DNA of 64,000 nucleotides from REEB95 sp050729835 (lineage in GTDB: Bacteria; Pseudomonadota; Alphaproteobacteria; ATCC43930; CGMCC-115725), in assembly GCA_050729835.1 (NCBI GenBank), contig JBOHLS010000002.1, positions 124,001 to 188,000 of the forward strand, given 5' to 3'. The first letter of the stretch is position 1. Each line of letters starts with the position of its first letter. A program made the translations under genes and the position numbers. Below the pieces are notes generated by a model. It saw only the letters and a list, made by a program, of their open reading frames with translations. It was not told the DNA's origin and searched no databases. Below are positions 53,394-62,292 of the stretch, one piece after another.

Positions 53394-55055
53394 ATGGAAA
53401 GCGCGCCATCGCTGATCGTCACCTTGCTCGTCGCCCTGGCGGTCGCCTATGTCGGCGGCCTCGGCGCGCGGATGCTGCGCCTGCCGCCGATCGTCGGCTA
53501 TCTGCTGGCGGGAGTCGTCATCGGACCGTTCACGCCCGGCCTCGCCGCCGACGCGCGCACCGTCGAGGATTTGGCCCAGATCGGCGTCGTGCTGCTGCTG
53601 TTCGGCATCGGGCTGCACTTCTCGCTGGCCGATCTGCGCGCGGTGTGGCGGATCGCCGTGCCCGGCGCGCTGCTCCAGATCGCGGCCTCGGCCGCGCTCG
53701 GCTTCGGCGTCGCGCGGCTGATCGGCTTCGCCACCGAGCCGGCGGCGGCGTTGGCGCTGTGCCTGGCGGTGGCCAGCACCGTTGTGGCGACACGCAACCT
53801 CGAGCAACGCGGCCGGCTGATGACCGACGTCGGACGCATCGCGCTCGGCTGGCTGATCATGCAGGATTTGGTCGTCGTCGTCGTGTTGGTCGTGCTGCCG
53901 GGCAGCACGCCGTCGCCGCTCGCCTTCGCGCAAGCGCCGATCGCCGCCGGCGCGATCAAGGTGGTTGAAGCGACGGTCTTCGCCGCCATCATGCTGCCGC
54001 TCGGTCGGCGGTTCATTCCCTGGCTGCTGACGCTGACCGCGCGCGACGGCTCGCGCGAGCTGTTCCGTCTGGCGGTGATCGTTTCCGCGCTCGGCATCGC
54101 CTATCTCGCCGCCGCGCTGGTCGGCGTGTCGCCAGCACTGGGCGCGTTCTTCGCCGGCATCATCATCGCCGAATCCGATCTCAGCCATCAGGCGGCCGGC
54201 GAGTCCGTGCCGGTGCAGCAGATTTTCACCGTGCTGTTCTTCGTCTCGGTTGGCATGCTGTTCGATCCCGGCGTGCTGTTGCGTGCGCCATTGGCGGTGG
54301 CGGCGGTGAGCGTCGCGGTGATCGTCGGTAATGCCGTCATTACCTTGTTGGTTCTGCTCGCGCTGAGCGGGGCGCCGCGCAGCGCGCTCGAGGTCGCCGC
54401 GTTGCTGGCGCAGATCGGCGAGTTCTCGTTCATCCTCAGCGGCGCGGCCTCGCGCAGCGGGCTCTTGCCGGGCGACGGACGCAGCCTCGTCCTGGCCGCG
54501 GCGCTGATCTCGATTCTGCTGCAGCCGTTCGTGCTCCGCTTCGCCCTGTCGCTGGCCGCGCCGCTCGAGCGCATCCGCGTCCTGCGCGCGTGGCATGCGG
54601 GCCGGCGCGAGATCAAGCGGCGCGAGACGCTGCCGCGGCTCGAAGGCCACGCCATCGTCATCGGCCACGGCCGCGTCGGCAGCGTGATCGCCGCAAAGCT
54701 GCGCGCACAAGGCGTGCCTTATATCGTGATCGAGCAGAACCTACACTTCGCCGAGCGGCTGCGCCGCGACGGCGTGCCGGTGATCTACGGCGACGCCGCC
54801 TGGCCGGAGGTCTTCGAGGCCGCCGGACCCGAGCGCGCCCGGCTACTGGTGATCGCGGTGCCCGAGAAGAGCGCGGTACGCCGCATACTCGCCGAGGCCC
54901 GCGCCATCAACCCGGCGCTCGAGATTGTCGCGCGGACCCACAGCCGCGAGGAAGCCGAATGGCTCAAGCAGAAAGGCGTCGCGCGCGTCGTCATGGGCGA
55001 AAGCCAGACCGCCAGCGAGATGGCCAGCTACGCCATCCGGCATTTCGCGCCCTGA
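53394..55055 (+). CDS. KefB/YbaL-like cation:proton antiporter with TrkA-N domain
   Basis: This 553-residue CPA2-family exchanger has residues about 8-385 forming the membrane antiporter domain. It has RLPPIVGYLLAGVVIGPFTPG, LAQIGVVLLLFGIGLHFSLADLRAVW, and ALGAFFAGIIIAESDLSHQAAGE with conserved acidic residues. About 415-530 is a Rossmann RCK-N domain (AIVIGHGRVGSVIAAKL). It probably exchanges K+ for H+ under nucleotide control. It sits between the structural and chaperone genes of the molybdenum hydroxylase, but its role there is not obvious; ion balance or simple co-transfer are both possible. Confidence 0.9.
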   Translation: MESAPSLIVTLLVALAVAYVGGLGARMLRLPPIVGYLLAGVVIGPFTPGLAADARTVEDLAQIGVVLLLFGIGLHFSLADLRAVWRIAVPGALLQIAASAALGFGVARLIGFATEPAAALALCLAVASTVVATRNLEQRGRLMTDVGRIALGWLIMQDLVVVVVLVVLPGSTPSPLAFAQAPIAAGAIKVVEATVFAAIMLPLGRRFIPWLLTLTARDGSRELFRLAVIVSALGIAYLAAALVGVSPALGAFFAGIIIAESDLSHQAAGESVPVQQIFTVLFFVSVGMLFDPGVLLRAPLAVAAVSVAVIVGNAVITLLVLLALSGAPRSALEVAALLAQIGEFSFILSGAASRSGLLPGDGRSLVLAAALISILLQPFVLRFALSLAAPLERIRVLRAWHAGRREIKRRETLPRLEGHAIVIGHGRVGSVIAAKLRAQGVPYIVIEQNLHFAERLRRDGVPVIYGDAAWPEVFEAAGPERARLLVIAVPEKSAVRRILAEARAINPALEIVARTHSREEAEWLKQKGVARVVMGESQTASEMASYAIRHFAP

Positions 55056-55152
55056 CGCATGGCAGGAATGTCGCCGGTCTCGCGGGTTGGACCCGACGGC
55101 CGATTTCCTTTAAAAATGGGCGCTTCGTTCTCATCTCTCGGACGTGGCTTCG

Positions 55153-56067
55153 ATGGCTTCCCTGCCGAATTCCGTCGCCGACGCGCTCGCGCTGCTCGCC
55201 AAGGGCCGCTATGTCGCGGACCGCAGCCTGGCGACCGCGGCGTATCTTGCGCTGTCGCTCAAGCGCCCGCTGTTTCTCGAGGGCGAGGCCGGCACCGGCA
55301 AGACCGAGGTCGCCAAGGTGCTGGCCGAACGCCTCGAGCGCAAATTGATCCGCCTGCAATGCTACGAAGGCCTCGACGTCGCCAGCGCGGTCTACGAATG
55401 GAACTACCCGCGGCAGATGATCGAGATCCGCCTCGCCGAGACCGGCGAGGAAAGCAAGGACACGGTCGAGGAGAAAATCTTCTCCGAGAAATTCCTCATC
55501 AAGCGGCCGCTGCTCCAGGCGCTCGAGCCCGACTTCGCCGGCCCGCCGGTGCTACTGATCGACGAGATCGACCGCACCGACGAGCCATTCGAGGCCTTCC
55601 TGCTCGAAGTGTTGTCGGACCACCAGGTGTCGATCCCCGAGCTCGGCACGGTCAAAGCCGCCGAGCCGCCGATTGTCGTGATCACATCGAACCGCACGCG
55701 CGAGATTCACGACGCGCTCAAGCGGCGCTGTTTCTATTACTGGATCGACTACCCCGACGCGGCGCACGAGCTCGAAATCCTGCGCCTCAAGGCGCCGGGC
55801 GCGCCGGCCGAGCTGTCGCGCCAAATCGTCGCCTTCGTGCAGAAGCTGCGCGCGGCCGGCGAGCTGTTCAAGCTGCCGGGCATCGCCGAGACCATCGATT
55901 GGGCGCATGCGCTGTCGCAGCTCGACGTGCTGACGCTCACGCCCGAGGCGATCAACGACACGCTCGGCGTACTGCTCAAGTACCAGGACGACATCGCCAA
56001 GATTCAGGGCAGCGAGGCCGAGCGCCTGCTGGCGCTGGTGAAGGCCGAGCTCGCCGCGGCGCAATGA
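55153..56067 (+). CDS. coxD: MoxR-type AAA+ ATPase (CoxD-like)
   Basis: This 304-residue ATPase has Walker A FLEGEAGTGKTEVAKVLAE, Walker B VLLIDEIDRTDEPFEAFLLEVLSD, sensor 1 VITSNRTREIHDALKRRCFYYWIDYP, and the alpha lid domain. With a VWA partner (next gene) MoxR proteins remodel metalloenzymes; CoxD and CoxE are needed to mature the sulfurated, copper-containing centre of CO dehydrogenase. ATG 55153 is chosen; GTG 55144 would add three residues. The stop overlaps the start of the VWA gene (ATGATG, 56064-56069). Confidence 0.92.
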   Translation: MASLPNSVADALALLAKGRYVADRSLATAAYLALSLKRPLFLEGEAGTGKTEVAKVLAERLERKLIRLQCYEGLDVASAVYEWNYPRQMIEIRLAETGEESKDTVEEKIFSEKFLIKRPLLQALEPDFAGPPVLLIDEIDRTDEPFEAFLLEVLSDHQVSIPELGTVKAAEPPIVVITSNRTREIHDALKRRCFYYWIDYPDAAHELEILRLKAPGAPAELSRQIVAFVQKLRAAGELFKLPGIAETIDWAHALSQLDVLTLTPEAINDTLGVLLKYQDDIAKIQGSEAERLLALVKAELAAAQ

Positions 56068-57290
56068 TGGACGGCGCGGTCCCCGCCCCCACCGGCGGCA
56101 ATCTCGTCGCCAACATCATGTATTTTGCGCGCGCGCTGCGCGCCGCCGGCCTGCCGGTCGGTCCCGGCCGGGTGCTCCAGGCGGTCGAGGCGGTGCGCGC
56201 CGTCGGCCTCGAAAGCCGCACCGATTTCTACTGGGCGCTGCATGCCGTGTTCGTCAACCGGCGCGACCAGCGCCTGATCTTCGACCAGGCGTTCCACGTT
56301 TTCTGGCGCAACCCCAAGCTGCTCGAGCGCATGATGGGGTTGCTGCTACCCGAGCTTCAGGCGCTGAACCCGGACGGGCCGGAGATGAGCCGGCGCCTAG
56401 CCGAGGCGCTGCGCGCCGGCCACGCGGACGGCGCCGAACGGCCGCGCGAGGAGAAAATCGAGCACGACGCGGCGATGACCTTCTCGGCGCGCGAGGTTTT
56501 GCAGACCATGGACTTCGAGAAGATGTCGACCGCCGAGATGAACGCGGCGCGCGACGCGGTCAAGAAGCTCGCCCTCGCGCTCGCCGAAAAGCAGACGCGG
56601 CGCTTCGCCGCCGATCCGCGCGGCGCCCGCGTCGACATGCGCGCGACGCTGCGCGCCCAGCTTCGCGCCGGCGGGCTCATCGCCTTGAAGCGCAAGGACC
56701 GCGCGACGCGACCGCCGCCTTTGGTCGTGCTATGCGATATCTCCGGCTCGATGAGTCGCTATACCCGCATCTTCCTGCATTTCCTGCACACCGTGATCAA
56801 CGACCGTGATCGCGTGCACACCTTCCTGTTCGGCACGCAGCTCACCAACATCACGCGGCCGTTGCGCATCCGCGACGTCGACGAGGCGCTCGACAAGGTG
56901 GCGGCGGCGGTCGAGGACTGGTCGGGCGGCACGCGCATCGGCCGGTGCCTGGCCGAGTTCAACCGCCGCTGGTCACGCCGCGTGCTCGGCCAGGGCGCAG
57001 TCGTGCTGTTCATCTCCGATGGGCTCGACCGCGACGCCGGCGCCGGCCTGGCGGCGGAGATGGAGCGGCTGCATAAATCGTGCAGCCGGCTGATCTGGCT
57101 CAACCCGCTGTTGCGTTACGCCGGCTTCGCCCCCAAATCCCTCGGCATGAAGGCGATTCTACCCCATGTCGATGAGTTTCGGCCGGTGCATAATCTCGCC
57201 AGCCTCGAGGCTGTGGTGGTGACGCTCGCCACCAGCGGTCCGCGGCGCCTCGGCGCGGCGGCATGGCCGGGCATGCGAAAGGCAGGCTGA
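56064..57290 (+). CDS. coxE: CoxE-like VWA-domain protein
   Basis: This 408-residue protein has an N-terminal helical part (about 10-215). A von Willebrand A domain follows, with the MIDAS motif VLCDISGSMSRYTRIFLHFLH, the Thr region GGTRIGRCLAEFNRR and LFISDGLDRD. Together with the MoxR-type ATPase upstream it should insert or mature the molybdenum site of the hydroxylase. ATG 56064 overlaps the coxD stop. The longer frame upstream of it (from 55059) is the out-of-frame shadow of coxD. Confidence 0.92.
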   Translation: MMDGAVPAPTGGNLVANIMYFARALRAAGLPVGPGRVLQAVEAVRAVGLESRTDFYWALHAVFVNRRDQRLIFDQAFHVFWRNPKLLERMMGLLLPELQALNPDGPEMSRRLAEALRAGHADGAERPREEKIEHDAAMTFSAREVLQTMDFEKMSTAEMNAARDAVKKLALALAEKQTRRFAADPRGARVDMRATLRAQLRAGGLIALKRKDRATRPPPLVVLCDISGSMSRYTRIFLHFLHTVINDRDRVHTFLFGTQLTNITRPLRIRDVDEALDKVAAAVEDWSGGTRIGRCLAEFNRRWSRRVLGQGAVVLFISDGLDRDAGAGLAAEMERLHKSCSRLIWLNPLLRYAGFAPKSLGMKAILPHVDEFRPVHNLASLEAVVVTLATSGPRRLGAAAWPGMRKAG

Positions 57291-57292
57291 AC

Positions 57293-57625
57293 ATGACGGC
57301 GAACACCGGTGACAACGGCGACATCCTCGATCAGGCGGCCAAATGGCGCGGCCAGAGCAAGGGCGTGGCACTGGCCACCGTGATCTCGACCTGGGGCTCA
57401 TCGCCCCGGCCGGTCGGCGCCAAGCTGGCGGTCGACGACAGTGGATCCTTTATTGGGTCCGTATCTGGCGGATGTGTCGAAGGCGCGGTGATCGAGGAAG
57501 GCCTCGCGGCGATCAAGGACGGCAAGCCGCGACTCCTGGATTTCGGCGTCACCAACGAGCAAGCCTGGGAGGTAGGACTCGCCTGCGGCGGCAAGATCCA
57601 GGTTTTTGTCGAGCGCGTCGAATGA
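57293..57625 (+). CDS. XdhC N-terminal domain protein
   Basis: This 110-residue protein corresponds to the XdhC_CoxI domain alone: GVALATVISTWGSSPRPVGAKLAVDDSGSFIGSVSGGCVEGAVIEE, then a short beta-rich end. XdhC binds the molybdenum cofactor, helps its sulfuration and inserts it into the hydroxylase. Here the usual roughly 350-residue XdhC is split in two, with the Rossmann half encoded by the next gene, whose start overlaps this stop by four bases. Start ATG 57293 is two bases after the coxE stop. Confidence 0.92.
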   Translation: MTANTGDNGDILDQAAKWRGQSKGVALATVISTWGSSPRPVGAKLAVDDSGSFIGSVSGGCVEGAVIEEGLAAIKDGKPRLLDFGVTNEQAWEVGLACGGKIQVFVERVE

Positions 57626-58338
57626 AGCTGGAGCTGCTCAAGCGCGCCGTCGAGTCGGCCACCGCCGGGAGGCCAGCGGCGCTGGTCACCGACCTCAAAT
57701 TTGGACTTCAAACATTGTTTCAAGGCGCTGTTTTTGAAGGAAACTTGAAGCCAAATGAGTCGGTGAGCGCGGCCGTCCGGCAGGCCCTGGCCGACGACCG
57801 CAGCACCCTGGTCGAATCGCCCGAAGGCCGGTTCTTCATCGAGGTCTTCAACCCGCCTTTGCGCCTCATGGTCGTGGGGGCGGTGCACATTGCCCAGCCA
57901 CTGGCGCGCATCGCGGCGCTGGCCGGCTATGCTGTCACGGTGATCGACCCGCGCAGCGCCTTCGCTAGCAGCGAGCGGTTTCCCGGCGTCGAACTGTCGA
58001 CCGAATGGCCGGACGAGGCGATGGCGCGGCTTAAGCCCGACAAGCGCAGCGCCGTCGTCACCCTCACCCACGATCCCAAGGTCGACGACCCGGCGCTGAT
58101 CGCGGCACTCAAATCGGCCGCGTTCTATATCGGCGCGCTCGGCTCGAAGAAGACGCACGCGGCGCGGCTCAAGCGGCTGACCGAAACTGGGTTCAAGGAT
58201 GCCGAATTCGCGCGCATCCATGGGCCGGTCGGACTCGATATCGGCGCGGTCTCCCCGACCGAGATCGCGATCGCGATCCTGGCGCAGATCACCGCGACGC
58301 TGCGCGCCGATCGGCTGAAGAGCCGGCAAGCGGCCTGA
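57622..58338 (+). CDS. XdhC C-terminal Rossmann domain protein
   Basis: This 238-residue protein has an N-terminal part (about 1-80) that resembles a degenerate or partial first XdhC domain. The rest is the XdhC_C Rossmann fold: LRLMVVGAVHIAQPLARIAALAGYAVTVIDPR, VVTLTHDPKVDDPAL, YIGALGSKKTHAARL and GLDIGAVSPTEIAIAIL. It is the partner of the preceding 110-residue protein. Codons around 57695-57755 are more AT-rich (TDLKFGLQTLFQGAVFEGNL), a local departure from the neighbours. It is followed after one base by the MoeA/MobA-like fusion. Confidence 0.9.
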   Translation: MKLELLKRAVESATAGRPAALVTDLKFGLQTLFQGAVFEGNLKPNESVSAAVRQALADDRSTLVESPEGRFFIEVFNPPLRLMVVGAVHIAQPLARIAALAGYAVTVIDPRSAFASSERFPGVELSTEWPDEAMARLKPDKRSAVVTLTHDPKVDDPALIAALKSAAFYIGALGSKKTHAARLKRLTETGFKDAEFARIHGPVGLDIGAVSPTEIAIAILAQITATLRADRLKSRQAA

Positions 58339-58339
58339 G

Positions 58340-59986
58340 ATGCAATTCGGCGACACGCCGCTCGACCGGGCCGTCGGCGCCACCCTGGCGCACAATCTCA
58401 AGCTCGGCGGCCGCGTCTTCAAGAAAGGCCGGGTGCTGACGGTGGAAGACGTCGCCGCGCTGCGCGAGGCCGGATTGCGCAGCGTCGTCGCCGCGCGGCT
58501 CGAGCCCGGCGATATCGGCGAGAACGAGGCCGCCGACCGCATCGCCCGGCGGCTGACCGGCGCCGGCATCACTGCCGCGTCGGCGTTCACCGGCCGCGCC
58601 AATCTGTTTGCCGAAACCGCGGGACTGTGCCGCGTCGACCCCGCCGCCGTCGACCGGCTCAACGCGACCGACGAAGCGATCACGCTGGCAACGATCGAGC
58701 CCAACACCGTGGTCGCGCCACAGCAGATGGTCGCGACGGTGAAGATCATCCCGTTTGCCGTCGCCGGCGATCGCCTGGCGGCTTGCGAGCGGGCGCTCGC
58801 CGGCACGGCGTGTTTGATCGAGGTCGTGCCCTTCGCCGGCAAGCGCGTGGCGCTGATCCAGACCGAGCTGCCGAACCTCAAGCCGAGCGTGCTCGACAAG
58901 ACCGTCGAGATCACGCGCGCGCGGCTGACCGCGCTCGGCGGCAGCTTGATCGGCGAACGCCGCGTCGCGCATGACGCTGCAGCGCTGGCACCGGCAATCA
59001 AAGCCGCACTCACGGATAGCGCCGAGCTGGTATTGGTGGCCGGCGCCTCGGCCATTCTCGACCGCCGCGACGTCATTCCGGCGGCGATCGAGGCTGTCGG
59101 CGGCACGATCCTGCAATTCGGCATGCCGGTCGATCCTGGCAATCTCCTGCTCGTCGGGCGGATCGGCGCAGCCGACGTGCTCGGCCTGCCGGGCTGCGCC
59201 CGCTCGCCGCAGGTCAACGGCTTCGACTGGGTGCTACGCCGGCTGATGGCCGGCTTGCCGGTTGACGCCGCCGCGGTCCGCGGCATGGGCGTCGGCGGCC
59301 TGCTCGGCGAGATTCCGTCGCGGCCGCTGCCCCGCGCCGAAGCGGCAACGACGACCGCCCAGACCAGCGCCCCGCCGCTACGCCGGATCGCGGCCGTGGT
59401 GCTGGCCGCCGGCCGCTCGCGTCGTATGGGCACGCTCAACAAGCTGCTGATCGGCGTCGATGGCAAGCCGATGGTGCGTCACGCGGTGGACGCGGCGCTG
59501 GCGGCCAACCTGGCGCCCGTCGTGGTCGTCACCGGTCACGAGCGCGACAAAGTCGCGACGGCTTTGGCCAGCCTGCCCGTGAACTTGGTATACAACCCGG
59601 CCTATGCCGAGGGTCTGTCGACCTCGCTCAAGGCCGGCCTCGGCGCCTTGCCGCCGGAGGTCGAGGGCGCACTGATTTGCCTGGCCGACATGCCGCGGGT
59701 CAGCGCCGTCGAGCTCAAGCACCTGGCCGGCGCCTTCGACCCGCGCGAGGGCCGCGCTATCGTCGTGCCGACACGGCACGGAAAGCGCGGCAATCCGGTG
59801 CTATGGGCCAAGCAGTTTTTCCCGGAAATGTGCACCGTCGCCGGCGACGTCGGCGCCCGGCACCTGATCGGCGCCTATCCCGAGCTGGTGGCCGAGATCG
59901 AGATGGAAGGCGACGGCGTCCTCACCGACATCGACACCCCCCAGGCCCTCGCCCGCCTGGCGGCGACCGCGAAAATCGGGGCCTAA
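58340..59986 (+). CDS. MoeA-like/MobA-like fusion for molybdenum cofactor cytidylation
   Basis: This 548-residue two-domain protein has residues 1-335 containing a molybdopterin-binding (MoeA/MogA-like) fold: DRAVGATLAHNLKLGGRVFKKGRVL, LVLVAGASAILDRRDVIPAAIE and VDPGNLLLVGRI. Residues about 350-545 are an NTP-transferase domain of the MocA type: RIAAVVLAAGRSRRMGTLNKLLIGVDGKPMVRH, ICLADMPRVS and NPVLWAKQFFPEM, with a final IDTPQAL. The second domain should attach CMP to molybdopterin, giving the MCD cofactor needed by the large subunit. It ends the gene cluster and complements the split XdhC. The fusion is known in other alphaproteobacteria. Confidence 0.9.
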   Translation: MQFGDTPLDRAVGATLAHNLKLGGRVFKKGRVLTVEDVAALREAGLRSVVAARLEPGDIGENEAADRIARRLTGAGITAASAFTGRANLFAETAGLCRVDPAAVDRLNATDEAITLATIEPNTVVAPQQMVATVKIIPFAVAGDRLAACERALAGTACLIEVVPFAGKRVALIQTELPNLKPSVLDKTVEITRARLTALGGSLIGERRVAHDAAALAPAIKAALTDSAELVLVAGASAILDRRDVIPAAIEAVGGTILQFGMPVDPGNLLLVGRIGAADVLGLPGCARSPQVNGFDWVLRRLMAGLPVDAAAVRGMGVGGLLGEIPSRPLPRAEAATTTAQTSAPPLRRIAAVVLAAGRSRRMGTLNKLLIGVDGKPMVRHAVDAALAANLAPVVVVTGHERDKVATALASLPVNLVYNPAYAEGLSTSLKAGLGALPPEVEGALICLADMPRVSAVELKHLAGAFDPREGRAIVVPTRHGKRGNPVLWAKQFFPEMCTVAGDVGARHLIGAYPELVAEIEMEGDGVLTDIDTPQALARLAATAKIGA

Positions 59987-60107
59987 ATCGGGCATTTTTG
60001 CGGCCCAAACGGATGGCGTCGAGCGAAATTGCCGCAAGCCCAACGTTCCCGGAATAAACCGCCGCGGCATCCCGTTGTCCTGCCGTCGAACGGGAGCGAA
60101 AAAGCCC

Positions 60108-60239
60108 ATGAGCACCCTGATCGGAGGCGTCACCCTGGCCAGTACGCTGTTTGGCGTTCTGGTCGGACAGATCGCGGCCGGCGCCGAGTTCGCCGGCGTG
60201 GTCATCGCCTCCTTGGTCGTGATGAGCCTACGCGCCTAG
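60108..60239 (+). CDS. 43-residue hydrophobic miniprotein
   Basis: A short frame from ATG 60108 behind GGGAG encodes MSTLIGGVTLASTLFGVLVG and one long hydrophobic span, ending VVMSLRA. The start spacing and codon use are those of a real gene, but there is no recognised family. It could be a small membrane protein. It lies 121 bp after the cofactor fusion gene and may not belong to that operon. Confidence 0.5.
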   Translation: MSTLIGGVTLASTLFGVLVGQIAAGAEFAGVVIASLVVMSLRA

Positions 60240-60261
60240 GCTGCCGGCCCACGCTTTGCCC

Positions 60262-60281
60262 AAGCGGGCCCGTGCCCGCTT
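60262..60281. terminator. Hairpin between converging genes
   Basis: AAGCGGGC and GCCCGCTT form a perfect 8-bp stem with a four-base loop. No strong T-run follows on either strand, so termination strength is doubtful, but the place between converging transcripts fits. Confidence 0.4.
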
Positions 60282-60348
60282 CTCGCGTTACCCCCGGAAT
60301 TCCCTGTGACAATTCGGTGATCGGATGCGGCGATAATGCCGAAGCCGA

Positions 60349-61893
60349 TTACGCCCGGTAGTCGGCCGGCGCCGTCTGATCGCGCCGGGCCGCGCCCATG
60401 GCGTTGAACACCAACGTCAGCACGATCGCCACGGCGAAGTTCAGGAGCACGGTATAGAGCGCCGAGTAGCCCGGCAGTGTCCAGCCGGCGAAATGCAGTG
60501 CATAGGTTGGCTTGAACTGGACCACCGCCGCCATTGCCGTGCCGGCAACCGTTCCCACCGCCCAGCCGATCAACAGCGCCCAATCGTTGAACCAGCGCGT
60601 GTAGAGACCCAAGATCACCGCCGGGAAGGTCTGGATGATCCAGATGCCGCCGAGCAGCTGAAACTGGATCGCGTATTGCGTCGGTACGAAGAGCACGAAG
60701 ATCAGAGCGCCGAACTTGATGATCAGCGAGACCCACTTCGCGAGCTGTGCTTCTTCTTTGTCGGTCGGATTGGGGTTGAAGAATTCGCGATAGATGTTGC
60801 GGGTAAAGAGATTGGCGGACGCAATCGACATGATCGCCGCCGGCACCAGCGCGCCGATACCGATCGCCGCGAAGGCGATGCCAACAAACCACGACGGGAA
60901 GCTGTACAGCAGTAGCGCCGGCACGGCGAAATTCGCCTTGTATTGCGCGAAGCCGGCGGCGAATTGCGGCATCTTGGCAACGCCGGTAGCGAGCGCGAAG
61001 AAGCCCAAGAGCGCCAGAAACCCGAGCATCACCGAATAGGCCGGCAACAGCGCCGAATTGCGGCGAACGGCATGCGCGCTCGAAGCGCTCAACATGCCGG
61101 TGATCGAGTGCGGATAAAGGAATAGCGCCATCGCCGAACCGACGGCGAGGGTGATATAGACGCCGTAGACGCCTGTGCTATTGCCCGAGGGTGCCGCCAG
61201 CAGCACCTTGGCCGCCGGCACTGCGGAAAAGATGTGACCGAAGCCGCCGAATTGGATCGGGATCACGATGACGGCGACAATCGCCGTCAGGTAGATCAGC
61301 GTATCCTTGACGATGGCGATCGCCGCCGGCGCCCTGAGGCCGCTGGTATAGGTGAAGGCGGCCAGAATCACGAAAGCGATGATCAGCGGCAAGTCGGCGG
61401 TCCAGCCGCCTCCCGCCGAAAGGCCGAGCCCACCGATGATCACCTGCAAGCCGACCAACTGCAGCGCGATATAGGGCATGGTAGCAACGATGCCGGTCAC
61501 TGTGATGGCGAGCGCCAGCCAACGATTGCCGTAGCGGCCCTTCACGAAATCGCCGGCAGTAATGTATTGATGCTTGTGCGCGACGCGCCAGAGGCGCGGG
61601 AAGGCGACGAACATCAGTGGATAGATGATGATGGTGTAGGGTACCGCGAAAAACGCGATGGCGCCCGCGCCGAAGGCCAGCGCCGGTACGGCGACGAACG
61701 TATAAGCGGTATAGAGGTCACCGCCGATCAAAAACCAGGAGACGATCGTGCCGAAGCGGCGCCCGCCCAATCCCCATTCATCGAGCAGATCGAGATCGCC
61801 CTTGCGCCAGCGCGCGGCGATAAAACCCAGCCAGGTGATGAACCCGAACAATAATACAAAGACGATCAGCGCGACCCAGTTTACGTTTTGCAC
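60349..61893 (-). CDS. Sodium:solute symporter, monocarboxylate permease-like
   Basis: This 514-residue SSF transporter has about thirteen hydrophobic segments. It starts at GTG 61891-61893 behind GGGGGAG, preferred to TTG 61908 which lies in that site. Characteristic parts are GFIAARWRKGDLDLLDEWGLGGRRFGTIVSWFLIGGDLYTAYTF, HQYITAGDFVKGRYGNRWLALAI, LYPHSITGMLSASSAHAVRRN and GALVPAAIMSIASANLFTRNIYREF. This combination fits the MctP-like permeases for pyruvate, lactate and other monocarboxylates. The small DUF3311 protein encoded 55 bp upstream is the usual partner. Confidence 0.9.
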   Translation of the reverse strand: MQNVNWVALIVFVLLFGFITWLGFIAARWRKGDLDLLDEWGLGGRRFGTIVSWFLIGGDLYTAYTFVAVPALAFGAGAIAFFAVPYTIIIYPLMFVAFPRLWRVAHKHQYITAGDFVKGRYGNRWLALAITVTGIVATMPYIALQLVGLQVIIGGLGLSAGGGWTADLPLIIAFVILAAFTYTSGLRAPAAIAIVKDTLIYLTAIVAVIVIPIQFGGFGHIFSAVPAAKVLLAAPSGNSTGVYGVYITLAVGSAMALFLYPHSITGMLSASSAHAVRRNSALLPAYSVMLGFLALLGFFALATGVAKMPQFAAGFAQYKANFAVPALLLYSFPSWFVGIAFAAIGIGALVPAAIMSIASANLFTRNIYREFFNPNPTDKEEAQLAKWVSLIIKFGALIFVLFVPTQYAIQFQLLGGIWIIQTFPAVILGLYTRWFNDWALLIGWAVGTVAGTAMAAVVQFKPTYALHFAGWTLPGYSALYTVLLNFAVAIVLTLVFNAMGAARRDQTAPADYRA

Positions 61894-61948
61894 GGCGTTC
61901 TCCCCCAAGAACTGTTCGAGACCATCGATGCGGCGATTGGCAGAACGG

Positions 61949-62155
61949 CTACGCCTCGGTCGCGAAATAGACGACCGCGGTCAGCACGGCGCCGATGAGG
62001 ATCAGGAGGATCTGGAACCAGTAGAAAAACGGCAGGCCGATGAAGGTCGGCTCAATTCGGTTGTAAACCGGCACCCACAGCGAAACAAAAAACAGGCCGA
62101 TAAAAATCAGGTACCACCAACTCCACGCGTTCTGCTTGTCTCGACGGTTCGGCAT
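61949..62155 (-). CDS. DUF3311 small subunit partner of SSF transporter
   Basis: This 68-residue protein has two membrane segments: WSWWYLIFIGLFFVSLWVPVYNR and then FFYWFQILLILIGAVLTAVVYFAT. The 'P.YNR.EP...G.PFFYW.Q' pattern is the DUF3311 signature. Such proteins are nearly always encoded immediately before an SSF permease and are thought to be accessory subunits. ATG 62153-62155 is chosen since the longer frame upstream has no family features. Confidence 0.88.
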   Translation of the reverse strand: MPNRRDKQNAWSWWYLIFIGLFFVSLWVPVYNRIEPTFIGLPFFYWFQILLILIGAVLTAVVYFATEA

Positions 62156-62292
62156 CGCAAATCCCCCTTTTCCCGGATCGGTTGTGCCGGTTTCTCTCTG
62201 GCCTTTGATCATATTATGGGCGTCCGCCCGCGCATTTCTCAAGCCCCTCGGCGCGGGCAGCCGCGGCGTGGCATACCTTTGGCCGTCGAGAT

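Noticed and set aside
57331..59466. 711-residue antisense frame over the XdhC/MoeA region
   Set aside because: Ser/Arg/Ala-rich shadow of three well-defined plus-strand genes.
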